This document shows positions 17,251-24,449 of a DNA stretch of 64,000 nucleotides, piece by piece (within the stretch, counting starts at the first letter, position 1; each line of letters starts with the position of its first letter). The DNA is taken from positions 124,001 to 188,000 of the forward strand of contig JAOQAE010000007.1 in the NCBI GenBank assembly GCA_025963725.1, in the 5' to 3' direction. The notes beneath the pieces were generated by a model. It did no database searches and was not told the origin of the DNA. It worked only from the letters and a program-made list of their open reading frames with translations. The DNA comes from Bacteroidota bacterium. GTDB lineage: Bacteria > Bacteroidota > Bacteroidia > 2-12-FULL-35-15. A program made the position numbers and the translations under genes.

Positions 17251-18501
17251 ATGAAAAGGATCGTCCTTCTTTATCTCCTTCCTTTTTTCATTTCAGTGTA
17301 CCTCGTTTACCTTTTTGCATTCAATCCTTCAATAAAAGCTTATTTTTTTCCCGAAAAACCCATTCCCAATTACACGGAAATGCCGGCCTATATCGATAAC
17401 TTTAACGGGCATCCTTACTTCGAGCAGAATTTCCTGAACCCCGCATGGAAGGAAACCACGATTTATGTTTTGGGCTCCTCCGAGCTTTCCGAAGGCGGAG
17501 AGGCCATTCCTTACACCTTTATCCCCGGGCATTATAAGAACATTCGCGTGCAGGGCTTCGGCCATGCCGGTAATCAATGCTTCTCCATATTTTCGCAATT
17601 GCTTGCGAATACCTCAAGGCTTGATCAGGCGAAAATCGTTTTTATCATTTCACCGGGCTGGTTCGAATCAAAGCCCACAAAAGGTACATCGTCGGCCATC
17701 TTTCTCGAATACAATTCCGAGCGGTTCCTGAAAAAGATCCTTACCAACCACAACGAGGAAGACCGGGTTTTTAAAGCTTACGCTGAAAAGCGGGTGAATG
17801 AATTGTACAGCGAGTTCAACTCTCCAAGCCTTCCGCTGAAGCTGATGAGCTTTGAGCATACTTTTTCAAAAAGCATTCTGCACAAAGCGGTTTTTGCATT
17901 GCCGATGATCTGCGACTATCACCTTCTCTCAGAAAAAAGGAAGCTCAGCTGCGACAGGAGCGGATGCCCTGATCCGGCCGGTACCGATCTGAAGCGGGTG
18001 ATGAAACCTGCAAACACGGTGCACATCGGTTGGGACAGCCTGCTCAGCTACAGCAAAGCCGAAACACTGAAAAAGGTAACGAACAACAGCCTCGGCATCG
18101 AAGACTCATACTACACGGAATTCATCGGCAGCAAACGCGGAAAGATAGAGCCGGTTAAGGAATCGCTGAACACGGAGCTGCAGGATTTTATGATGCTGGT
18201 GGAGCTTGCAAAGGCAAAGAACATCGATGCAACATTTATCATCTCCCCGCTCAATCCTTTTTATTTCCAGAACCAGCCGGCGATCCAGCCTACGATCGAT
18301 ATCATTACCCGAACGATCAGCCAAAACGGATTCAGCTATTTGAACCTTCTGGAATCTGACTCAGCAAAATATGAAAAAGCGATCCTTCACGATGTGATGC
18401 ACATGTCGGATTACGGTTGGTACCAGGCCGATAAATACATCATTGATCAATACAAGCTCGATTCTGTGACTGTGGATCATTACATTTCAACTACGCCATG
18501 A
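17251..18501 (+). CDS. dltD: DltD-like SGNH-fold D-alanyl transferase
   Basis: A 416-residue protein with one N-terminal membrane helix (about 4-24) and an extracytoplasmic domain. The DltD hallmark GSSE is present (G75-S76-S77-E78, Ser76 the predicted nucleophile), and the C-terminal Asp381/His384 are in DVMHMSDYGW. Between them lie the typical DltD segments IGWDSLLSYSKAE, NNSLGIEDSYY and IISPLNPFYF. In Gram-positive bacteria DltD passes D-alanine from the membrane intermediate to lipoteichoic acid. All catalytic residues are intact here. Its stop overlaps the dltX start (ATGA). Confidence 0.9.
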   Translation: MKRIVLLYLLPFFISVYLVYLFAFNPSIKAYFFPEKPIPNYTEMPAYIDNFNGHPYFEQNFLNPAWKETTIYVLGSSELSEGGEAIPYTFIPGHYKNIRVQGFGHAGNQCFSIFSQLLANTSRLDQAKIVFIISPGWFESKPTKGTSSAIFLEYNSERFLKKILTNHNEEDRVFKAYAEKRVNELYSEFNSPSLPLKLMSFEHTFSKSILHKAVFALPMICDYHLLSEKRKLSCDRSGCPDPAGTDLKRVMKPANTVHIGWDSLLSYSKAETLKKVTNNSLGIEDSYYTEFIGSKRGKIEPVKESLNTELQDFMMLVELAKAKNIDATFIISPLNPFYFQNQPAIQPTIDIITRTISQNGFSYLNLLESDSAKYEKAILHDVMHMSDYGWYQADKYIIDQYKLDSVTVDHYISTTP

Positions 18502-18647
18502 AAACACAAAATATAAAAACCTTTTTCCTGAATGCACTGTTGTACAGCGCCATCGCCGTGCTGCTTTATCTGCTGTATTCGCCGCTGAACGATGATCCCG
18601 CGAACAAAACAAGCTCGTCGATACAATTTGTTTACCAGCAGTTCTAA
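18498..18647 (+). CDS. dltX: DltX-like membrane microprotein
   Basis: A 49-residue protein. The start ATG overlaps the dltD stop (ATGA) and the stop lies two bases before dltB, so it is tightly coupled within the operon. It has one membrane helix (about residues 9-27, FLNALLYSAIAVLLYLLY), a short polar loop and the exact C-terminus QFVYQQF. DltX of Firmicutes is about 50 residues, single-pass, and ends in an FxYxxF motif whose tyrosine is proposed to take the D-alanyl group from DltB. F45-V-Y47-Q-Q-F49 fits that motif. Assignment is by size, topology, motif and operon context; overall identity to Firmicutes DltX was not tested. Confidence 0.85.
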   Translation: MKTQNIKTFFLNALLYSAIAVLLYLLYSPLNDDPANKTSSSIQFVYQQF

Positions 18648-18649
18648 CG

Positions 18650-19813
18650 ATGCTTCCATTCAGCTCATACGAATTTTTCATCATCATGGCGATCTTCATT
18701 GCCTTGATTGCCGCCTGCAAATCTTTTGTGGCGGATAAAAATTACAAGTATGTGCTGCTGTTCTTCAATGCTCTTTTTCTCGTAACGATTTACCCGAAGC
18801 CCATTCATTTTTTCCTGCTCATCGCATATTCTTATTTTTTCACCTGGCTCATTTCAGATGTGCTGAAAGTAAAGAAGAAGATCATCGGCATCCTTGTGCT
18901 GCTGCTGCCCATGCTGCTTGTAAAGTTCGACATCCGCTTCGATTTTTATCCCTTCGAAATGAACAACCTGCTTTCCTTCGCAGGATTGTCATACGCCAGC
19001 TTCCGCATCGTGGGCTATTACATGGATAAATCCCCGAACGACCGGATGGCGGACATTCCCACCTATTTTAACTTCTTATCCTTCACCCCCACGCTGCTCA
19101 TTGGTCCCATCGATAAATATGCGCGCTTCAGGGCTTCACAGAATACAGGCTTTTCCAATATCAATGAAGGTAATTTTATTGCCGGCTGGAACGCGCTTGT
19201 AAAAGGGATCATTTTCAAATATGCGGCCGCGGAGCTTATATCCCGTTACTGGCTGAATGTGTTTGACCCTTCGAGCAGGGAAGCGCTGCACATGCTTAAC
19301 AACATGTATGCATATTATATTTATTTGTTCTTCGACTTTGCCGGCTACTCCTGGATGGCGCTCGGGATCGGCAAGATGATGGGCATGCAGGTGCCTGTGA
19401 ATTTCACCAACCCCTTTCTTGCTGTGAACCCGCAGGATTTCTGGAGAAGGTTTCATATCAGCCTCGGCGACTGGCTCAAAGAATATTTTTTCACGCCGCT
19501 TTACATGTTCTTCACGCGTAAAAAGGGCCTGAAAAAATACCCGCTGACACGGCAGAACATTTCACTCCTTTTAACATTCACGCTGATGGGCTGCTGGAAC
19601 GGATTCAAGCTGAATTACATTTTAAGCGGATTTTTATTCGGCCTGTATTCTGCCGTTCACAATACTTACGTGGCGGAATGCAAGAAGAAAGGAAGAGATG
19701 TTTTGTTCGGGAACATGAACCCAAAGGCAGTAAAATTTATAAGTATCTTTATCATGTTCAACCTGGTGGCAGTGGCGATGTATATTTTCAGCGGAAGGTG
19801 CCCATTAGTGTAG
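18650..19813 (+). CDS. dltB: DltB-like MBOAT-family membrane acyltransferase
   Basis: A 387-residue polytopic membrane protein with about eleven helices. The MBOAT core is clear: TPTLLIGPIDKYARF, YYIYLFFDFAGYSWMALGIGKMMG and DFWRRFHISLGDWLKEYFFTPL, with the first conserved His at 269. The second MBOAT residue, His of a WHG motif 48 positions later in DltB proteins, is Asn317 here (CWNG). The nearest other His is His337 in SAVHN. In Dlt systems this protein moves D-alanine from DltC across the membrane to DltX. Length is normal. The start is two bases after the dltX stop. Confidence 0.88.
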   Translation: MLPFSSYEFFIIMAIFIALIAACKSFVADKNYKYVLLFFNALFLVTIYPKPIHFFLLIAYSYFFTWLISDVLKVKKKIIGILVLLLPMLLVKFDIRFDFYPFEMNNLLSFAGLSYASFRIVGYYMDKSPNDRMADIPTYFNFLSFTPTLLIGPIDKYARFRASQNTGFSNINEGNFIAGWNALVKGIIFKYAAAELISRYWLNVFDPSSREALHMLNNMYAYYIYLFFDFAGYSWMALGIGKMMGMQVPVNFTNPFLAVNPQDFWRRFHISLGDWLKEYFFTPLYMFFTRKKGLKKYPLTRQNISLLLTFTLMGCWNGFKLNYILSGFLFGLYSAVHNTYVAECKKKGRDVLFGNMNPKAVKFISIFIMFNLVAVAMYIFSGRCPLV

Positions 19814-19831
19814 GAAACACAGTACATAAAT

Positions 19832-19863
19832 TAACTTCGCGCCTTTGCGTCTTCGCGGTAAAA
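19832..19863 (+). other. Intergenic segment between dltB and dltA
   Basis: The only real gap in the dlt operon (51 bases). It carries CTTCGCGCCTTTGCGTCTT followed by CGCGGTAAA just before the dltA start. From general experience this string resembles a snippet recurring between genes in many Bacteroidota, but only one copy is in this window. No promoter or hairpin with a T-run is visible, so transcription probably continues through it. Confidence 0.3.
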
Positions 19864-19864
19864 A

Positions 19865-21373
19865 ATGAAATACGATTTTCATCACAGGCAATTTACAGAA
19901 ACGGGCACTAAGCCGGATAAGCTTGCTGTTGCCGGCAGTGATCTCGATCTCGACTGGTTGACACTTAAAAATAAAGTGGAAGCATTGAGCGCCGCGTTCA
20001 AAGCCATCGGCATCCCGGCAGGGCATCCTGTGATCATCTACGGCCACAAGGAGCACCTGTTCCCTGTTGCGATCCTCGCCTGTATGCATTCGGGAACGCC
20101 ATACATTCCTATTGACAAGATCTACCCGCAGGACCGCATTAAAAAGATCATTGAAAAAACGGGATCGCAGGTGTTGATCAATTGTTCGGATGATGAAACT
20201 GATCTTCAGTTTCCTGTTACGATCAATAATCATTTGGAAATAAAGCAGATTTCAACACCTGATTATACCAACAGCATCTACCACTTCCCGGAAGATCCGC
20301 TGCAATACATTATGTTTACCTCCGGCTCTACCGGTGAGCCGAAAGGCGTGCAGATCACACGTAACTCTGTTTTAACATTTACAGACTGGGCAACAAAAGA
20401 TTTCGGCTTCTCCGGCAAGGATGTATTCATGAACCAGGCGCCGTTCACATTCGATGTTTCCCTCTGCGATGTATTGAATGCGTTTGCGCTCGGAGGAACG
20501 CTGGTGCTGAATTCAACCGAAACGGTAAAGGACCAGCAGGCATTCATCAGCCGCATTGCCAGGTATCAATGCACGGTATGGACTTCCACGCCTTCCTTTG
20601 CATTTTTATTTTTACGGCATCCGGAATTTAAAAGCAGTACGCTTTCTTCTTTGCATACCTTCCTGTTCATGGGCGAAGAATTACCCGCCCGCACCTGCAG
20701 CATCCTGAAAACAAATTTCAACACAGCACGCGTGCTCAATGCTTACGGACCTACCGAAGCAACCATTGTGACCACACTTGTGGAGATCACAGATGAGGTC
20801 ATCAAACAATATCCTTCACTGCCGATCGGCTACCCCATGCCAGGAAGCGAGCTGCTGATCGAAAAATCAGATCCGTCGGCGAAGGAAGGCGAACTGGTGA
20901 TAGTAGGCGATCATGTATCCATCGGCTATTTTAAGAACGAAGAGTTCAACAAACAGAAGTTCTTTCTGCACAATGGCAAGCGGGCATTCAGAACAGGCGA
21001 CCTGGCCTATTATGAGAACAGCATGGTGTTTTACCTTGGCCGCAACGACGACCAGGTGAAAATGCACGGCTTCCGGATCGAGCTGAACGAGATCAGCAAT
21101 GTGATCTGCAAACATGAGCTGATCGCGGATGCTGTTACCGTGCCCCTTAAACGGAATAATGAAGTAAAGAAGATCATCAGCTTTGTAACTGTAAAAAACA
21201 CTATTGAACCGGCAACATTAAAAGAGCAGCTGATTCCTTTCCTTGAAAAAGCGCTTCCTTATTACATGATCCCGGGGGATGTGGTGATCGTACCGGAATT
21301 CCCTCATAGCGTAAGCCATAAGATCGATAAGGGAAAATTAGTGGAAGAATACCTGAAAGCTCAAACGGGCTAA
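19865..21373 (+). CDS. dltA: D-alanine--carrier protein ligase, DltA-like
   Basis: A 502-residue ANL-superfamily adenylating enzyme. The core motifs appear in order: MFTSGSTGEPKG (P-loop), NQAPFTFDVSLCDV, NAYGPTEATIV, FRTGDLAYY, YLGRNDDQVKMHGFRIELNEI and the C-terminal SHKIDKGKL with the catalytic lysine. DltA activates D-alanine with ATP and loads it on the phosphopantetheine arm of DltC. Length and motif spacing match DltA rather than acyl-CoA synthetases. It is the last gene of the operon, 51 bases after dltB. Confidence 0.9.
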   Translation: MKYDFHHRQFTETGTKPDKLAVAGSDLDLDWLTLKNKVEALSAAFKAIGIPAGHPVIIYGHKEHLFPVAILACMHSGTPYIPIDKIYPQDRIKKIIEKTGSQVLINCSDDETDLQFPVTINNHLEIKQISTPDYTNSIYHFPEDPLQYIMFTSGSTGEPKGVQITRNSVLTFTDWATKDFGFSGKDVFMNQAPFTFDVSLCDVLNAFALGGTLVLNSTETVKDQQAFISRIARYQCTVWTSTPSFAFLFLRHPEFKSSTLSSLHTFLFMGEELPARTCSILKTNFNTARVLNAYGPTEATIVTTLVEITDEVIKQYPSLPIGYPMPGSELLIEKSDPSAKEGELVIVGDHVSIGYFKNEEFNKQKFFLHNGKRAFRTGDLAYYENSMVFYLGRNDDQVKMHGFRIELNEISNVICKHELIADAVTVPLKRNNEVKKIISFVTVKNTIEPATLKEQLIPFLEKALPYYMIPGDVVIVPEFPHSVSHKIDKGKLVEEYLKAQTG

Positions 21374-21459
21374 GAAAAACAAAATCTTCAAATCCTTCGC
21401 ATTACCCGCTTATTGCTTTACCTTTAAGCGATTCCATCCATCCTATAATTTTATTTTCC

Positions 21460-21909
21460 ATGAAAAAGATCGGCTTCTTTGAAAAATTTGCCCGCTATGC
21501 AACAACCTTTACAGGCAGTACAGCAGCCTTCATCTGTGCATTCCTCATCATTGTAACCTGGCTGGTTACAGGGCCCATTTTTAGTTTTTCAGACACCTGG
21601 CAGCTCGTGATCAATACCGGCACCACCATCATTACCTTCCTGATGGTATTCCTGATCCAGCGTGCGCAGAACAAGGATTCAAAAGCTATTCACCTGAAAT
21701 TAAATGAGCTAGTGGCTTCACTGAAGGGCCCGAGCAACAGGCTTGTGGATGTGGAGGACCTCAGCGAAGCGGAGCTGGACCTGCTTTCGGTTTATTACAA
21801 AAAGCTGGCAATGCTTTCCAAAACAGAAAAGAACCTTTCCGTTTCGCACTCCATTGATGAAGCGGAAGTATTGCATAAGATCAAGCACGGGCTCACAGGG
21901 AAGAAATAA
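21460..21909 (+). CDS. Low-affinity iron permease-family protein
   Basis: A 149-residue protein with two membrane helices (about 20-40 and 50-68). It matches the bacterial low-affinity iron permease-like family, with a GSTAAFICAFLIIVTWLVTGP first helix, SDTWQLVINTGTTIITFLMVFLIQ second helix, then RAQNKDSKAIHLKLNELV. The family name comes from fungal Fet4; transport has not been shown for short bacterial members. It is convergent with the ORF6N gene, 3 bases apart. Confidence 0.82.
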   Translation: MKKIGFFEKFARYATTFTGSTAAFICAFLIIVTWLVTGPIFSFSDTWQLVINTGTTIITFLMVFLIQRAQNKDSKAIHLKLNELVASLKGPSNRLVDVEDLSEAELDLLSVYYKKLAMLSKTEKNLSVSHSIDEAEVLHKIKHGLTGKK

Positions 21910-21912
21910 AGA

Positions 21913-22470
21913 TCAGTTCTTCCTGATCCCTTTTGGGATCTTGAAACCTATCGGTTTCCGCTCTTTGGGATTCTCTTTCTTTTCGATGAGCTCATCGAGG
22001 CACTGGAATACCAGTTCCATGTTTTTATCATGGTTATCCAGCTTCTTTTTAATTTTTTCTATCTCTAACCGAATTTCCGTTGTATCGTTGAGCATTTTCC
22101 GCATCTGGGTAAATATCCTGATGATCTGAATATTTACACTAATAGCTCTTTCATTATTAAGAACTGTAGATAACATAAGAACTCCATGCTCTGTAAATAC
22201 CATTGGCAAATACCTGGTACCGCCACGACCCGCTTTTGAGGTCGCAATTTGCGACCTCAAAAGATCAACCTCTCTCTGGGTCAATTCAAACATGAAATCA
22301 ATCGGAAACCGGCTGGAATTCCTTTTGACAGCCTCCTTCAATCTTTTGGTCTCCACATTATACAATTCCGCCAGATCCTTATCCAGCATCACCTTCTGCC
22401 CCCTGATCAGGTAGATCTTATTCATTACTATTTCATCAGGCACTATAATCTCAGTTTGTTTTTTACCCAT
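21913..22470 (-). CDS. ORF6N domain DNA-binding protein
   Basis: A 185-residue protein. ATG 22470 is chosen because it opens the conserved part (MGKKQTEIIVPDEIVMNKIY); the frame extends to 22524 with unrelated codons. The ORF6N domain (about 10-110) has LIRGQKVMLDKDLAELYNVETK, VKRNSSRFPIDFMFEL and the LRSQIATSKAGRGG...FTEHGVLML block. A coiled coil follows (about 130-165). ORF6N is typical of phage and mobile-element proteins and of stand-alone bacterial copies; the role is unknown. Other phage genes are absent nearby. The coding sequence contains a perfect inverted repeat at 22234-22262. Confidence 0.88.
   Translation of the reverse strand: MGKKQTEIIVPDEIVMNKIYLIRGQKVMLDKDLAELYNVETKRLKEAVKRNSSRFPIDFMFELTQREVDLLRSQIATSKAGRGGTRYLPMVFTEHGVLMLSTVLNNERAISVNIQIIRIFTQMRKMLNDTTEIRLEIEKIKKKLDNHDKNMELVFQCLDELIEKKENPKERKPIGFKIPKGIRKN
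22234..22262. repeat. Perfect 14-bp inverted repeat inside the ORF6N gene
   Basis: TTTTGAGGTCGCAA and its exact reverse complement TTGCGACCTCAAAA are separated by one base. It encodes the LLRSQIATSK block of the ORF6N domain. Confidence 0.85.
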
Positions 22471-22531
22471 ATTACAATCGCTTCCTCTTTTTTGCAAATC
22501 TAAAAAACCCACGCTTACCGGCAAATTAAAA

Positions 22532-22562
22532 TTGCATAGCCCGCAGGAATCAGTTATCTTAG
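22532..22562 (+). promoter_or_regulatory. Probable promoter of the 22575 gene
   Basis: TTG at 22532-22534, a 20-base spacer and TATCTTAG (one mismatch to TAnnTTTG) at 22555-22562. The start codon is 12 bases downstream, so the leader would be very short. Confidence 0.4.
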
Positions 22563-22574
22563 TTCTGCAAACAG

Positions 22575-24446
22575 ATGAAAAAAAACTTATTCGTACTCCT
22601 GCTCACGCTTTCATTTGACTACTCCTTTTCGCAGAAGCAGACAAATTTCTGGTATTTCGGCACCTTGGCCGGCCTCGACTTTAACAGCGGCGCACCTGTG
22701 CCGCTAACGACTGGCGCAATCAATACCAACGAAGGCACCGCCGTGATCTCCGATGCCGCAGGAAACCTGTTGTTTTATACCGACGGCGAACTGGTATGGG
22801 ATAAAACAAATACACAAATGCCGAACGGCTTCGGATTATTCGGCGACCTCTCCACAACACAAGCGGCATTAATAGTTCCGGATCCAGGCAACGTTAATCT
22901 CTTTTATATTTTTACCATTGGAGAAGAAGGCGGAGATCTTTATTATTCAATTGTTGACATAACGCTTAATTCCGGCAACGGGGATGTAACAATAAAGAAT
23001 ACGCTGCTACTGACGGGCATGACCGAAAAGCTGACCGCCGTGCATCATTGCAACAATCACGACATCTGGGTAACCGCACACAAGGCCGGCAGCAACACAT
23101 TCGCGTCCTATCTTGTTACGAACGCAGGCATTAATGCCCCTGTATTAAGCAGCGTGGGCTCTTCGCATACGGATGTTCACGGCCAGATGAAATTCAGCAC
23201 CGACGGAAACAGGATCGCCTGCGCTGTCGGCTACCAGGACATCGTAGAATTCTTCGATTTTGACAAGATCACAGGAAACATCACCAACCCTTTCACTCTT
23301 AACATGGGGCATCACGCCTACGGAATTGAATTCTCTCCCGACAACACAAAATTATACACCACGTATTACGATGCCGGAAGCATCAGTGAAGTGGCACAGT
23401 TCGATCTCACGGCAGCAAACATCCCGCTCTCAAAAGTGCCGCTTTACCAGGATCCCGATCCTGTTATGTATGCGCTGCAGCTGGCATCCGATAATAAGAT
23501 CTATGTCACAAAGGAGGTAACACCTTTTCTATCCGTGATCAACAACCCGAACACTGCGGGCTTCGCATGCAATTATGTAAATAACGCCATTAACCTCGAC
23601 CCGCTTGGCTTTGGCGTAATGTGCATGCTTGGCTTGCCGGGATTTATACAAAGTTATTTTAATCCCGATTACCCGGCAATCCCATGTAACACGCTTGCTG
23701 CAAACTTCCAGGCGAGCGACACTTCCATCTGCCAGAACAGCTGTATCAATTTCAGCGATCTTTCCGTCGGCTCAGCAACAAGCTGGCAATGGTCGTTCCA
23801 GGGAGCAACGCCGGCAACAGCTGCCGTTGAAGACCCCGTTAACATTTGCTTTGCTGCACCGGGCAGCTATACAGCCACACTGGTCATTTCCGATGGCACC
23901 TATTCCGATACGGTCACAAAAACGATCACTGTATTTCCTGCACCGGTTGCCAATGCAGGCCCCGACGTAAGCATTGAAACAGGCGCTTCGGTAACATTGA
24001 ATGCAACAGGCGGAGGAACTTATGCATGGTCGCCGCCCACAGGATTAAGCTGTACTGCCTGCCAAAGCCCGGTTGCAACACCCGGCGCAAGCACCAGTTA
24101 TTTTGTTACCGTTACCGATTCCAACGGCTGCACCGCCACCGATGCCATGAGCATCAGCGTTGAAATGAAATGCGGAAATGTGTTTGTGCCAACTGCATTT
24201 TCCCCGAACGGAGATTCGGAGAACGATCAGCTTTATGTTATGGGCAACTGCATCACGGCAATGGAATTTGCTGTGTATGACCGCTGGGGCGAAAAAGTTT
24301 TTTCCACTACGGATCAAAGCCGCGGATGGGACGGGAAGAAAAACGGAAAGGAGCTGGATACTGGCGTATTTGTGTATTACCTCAAAGGAACGCTTCAGAA
24401 CGGAACGGATATTTCATTCAAAGGGAACATTTCGCTTATAAAATAA
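22575..24446 (+). CDS. Secreted PKD-domain protein with gliding-motility C-terminal (T9SS type B) domain
   Basis: A 623-residue protein. The signal peptide ends at SFSQ. Residues about 25-370 look like a beta-propeller with repeats such as GTAVISDAAGNLLFYTDGELVWD. A PKD domain lies at about 385-455 (WQWSFQGATPATAAVEDPVN), then a second SPPTGLSCTAC beta domain. The last 90 residues are the gliding-motility-associated C-terminal domain (VFVPTAFSPNGDSENDQLYV, VYDRWGEKVF, WDGKKNGKELDTGVFVYYL), the type B T9SS signal. It is probably a surface adhesin-like protein. The ALDH gene starts 3 bases after its stop. Confidence 0.9.
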   Translation: MKKNLFVLLLTLSFDYSFSQKQTNFWYFGTLAGLDFNSGAPVPLTTGAINTNEGTAVISDAAGNLLFYTDGELVWDKTNTQMPNGFGLFGDLSTTQAALIVPDPGNVNLFYIFTIGEEGGDLYYSIVDITLNSGNGDVTIKNTLLLTGMTEKLTAVHHCNNHDIWVTAHKAGSNTFASYLVTNAGINAPVLSSVGSSHTDVHGQMKFSTDGNRIACAVGYQDIVEFFDFDKITGNITNPFTLNMGHHAYGIEFSPDNTKLYTTYYDAGSISEVAQFDLTAANIPLSKVPLYQDPDPVMYALQLASDNKIYVTKEVTPFLSVINNPNTAGFACNYVNNAINLDPLGFGVMCMLGLPGFIQSYFNPDYPAIPCNTLAANFQASDTSICQNSCINFSDLSVGSATSWQWSFQGATPATAAVEDPVNICFAAPGSYTATLVISDGTYSDTVTKTITVFPAPVANAGPDVSIETGASVTLNATGGGTYAWSPPTGLSCTACQSPVATPGASTSYFVTVTDSNGCTATDAMSISVEMKCGNVFVPTAFSPNGDSENDQLYVMGNCITAMEFAVYDRWGEKVFSTTDQSRGWDGKKNGKELDTGVFVYYLKGTLQNGTDISFKGNISLIK

Positions 24447-24449
24447 AAA

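Noticed and set aside
17641-17680. tRNA-like string GGTTCGAATC
   Set aside because: It lies in the coding frame of dltD with no acceptor stem or anticodon arm. No tRNA was found in any intergenic gap.
21913-22470. Prophage remnant suggested by the ORF6N gene
   Set aside because: No integrase, terminase, capsid or tail gene and no attachment repeats nearby; stand-alone ORF6N genes are common in Bacteroidota.
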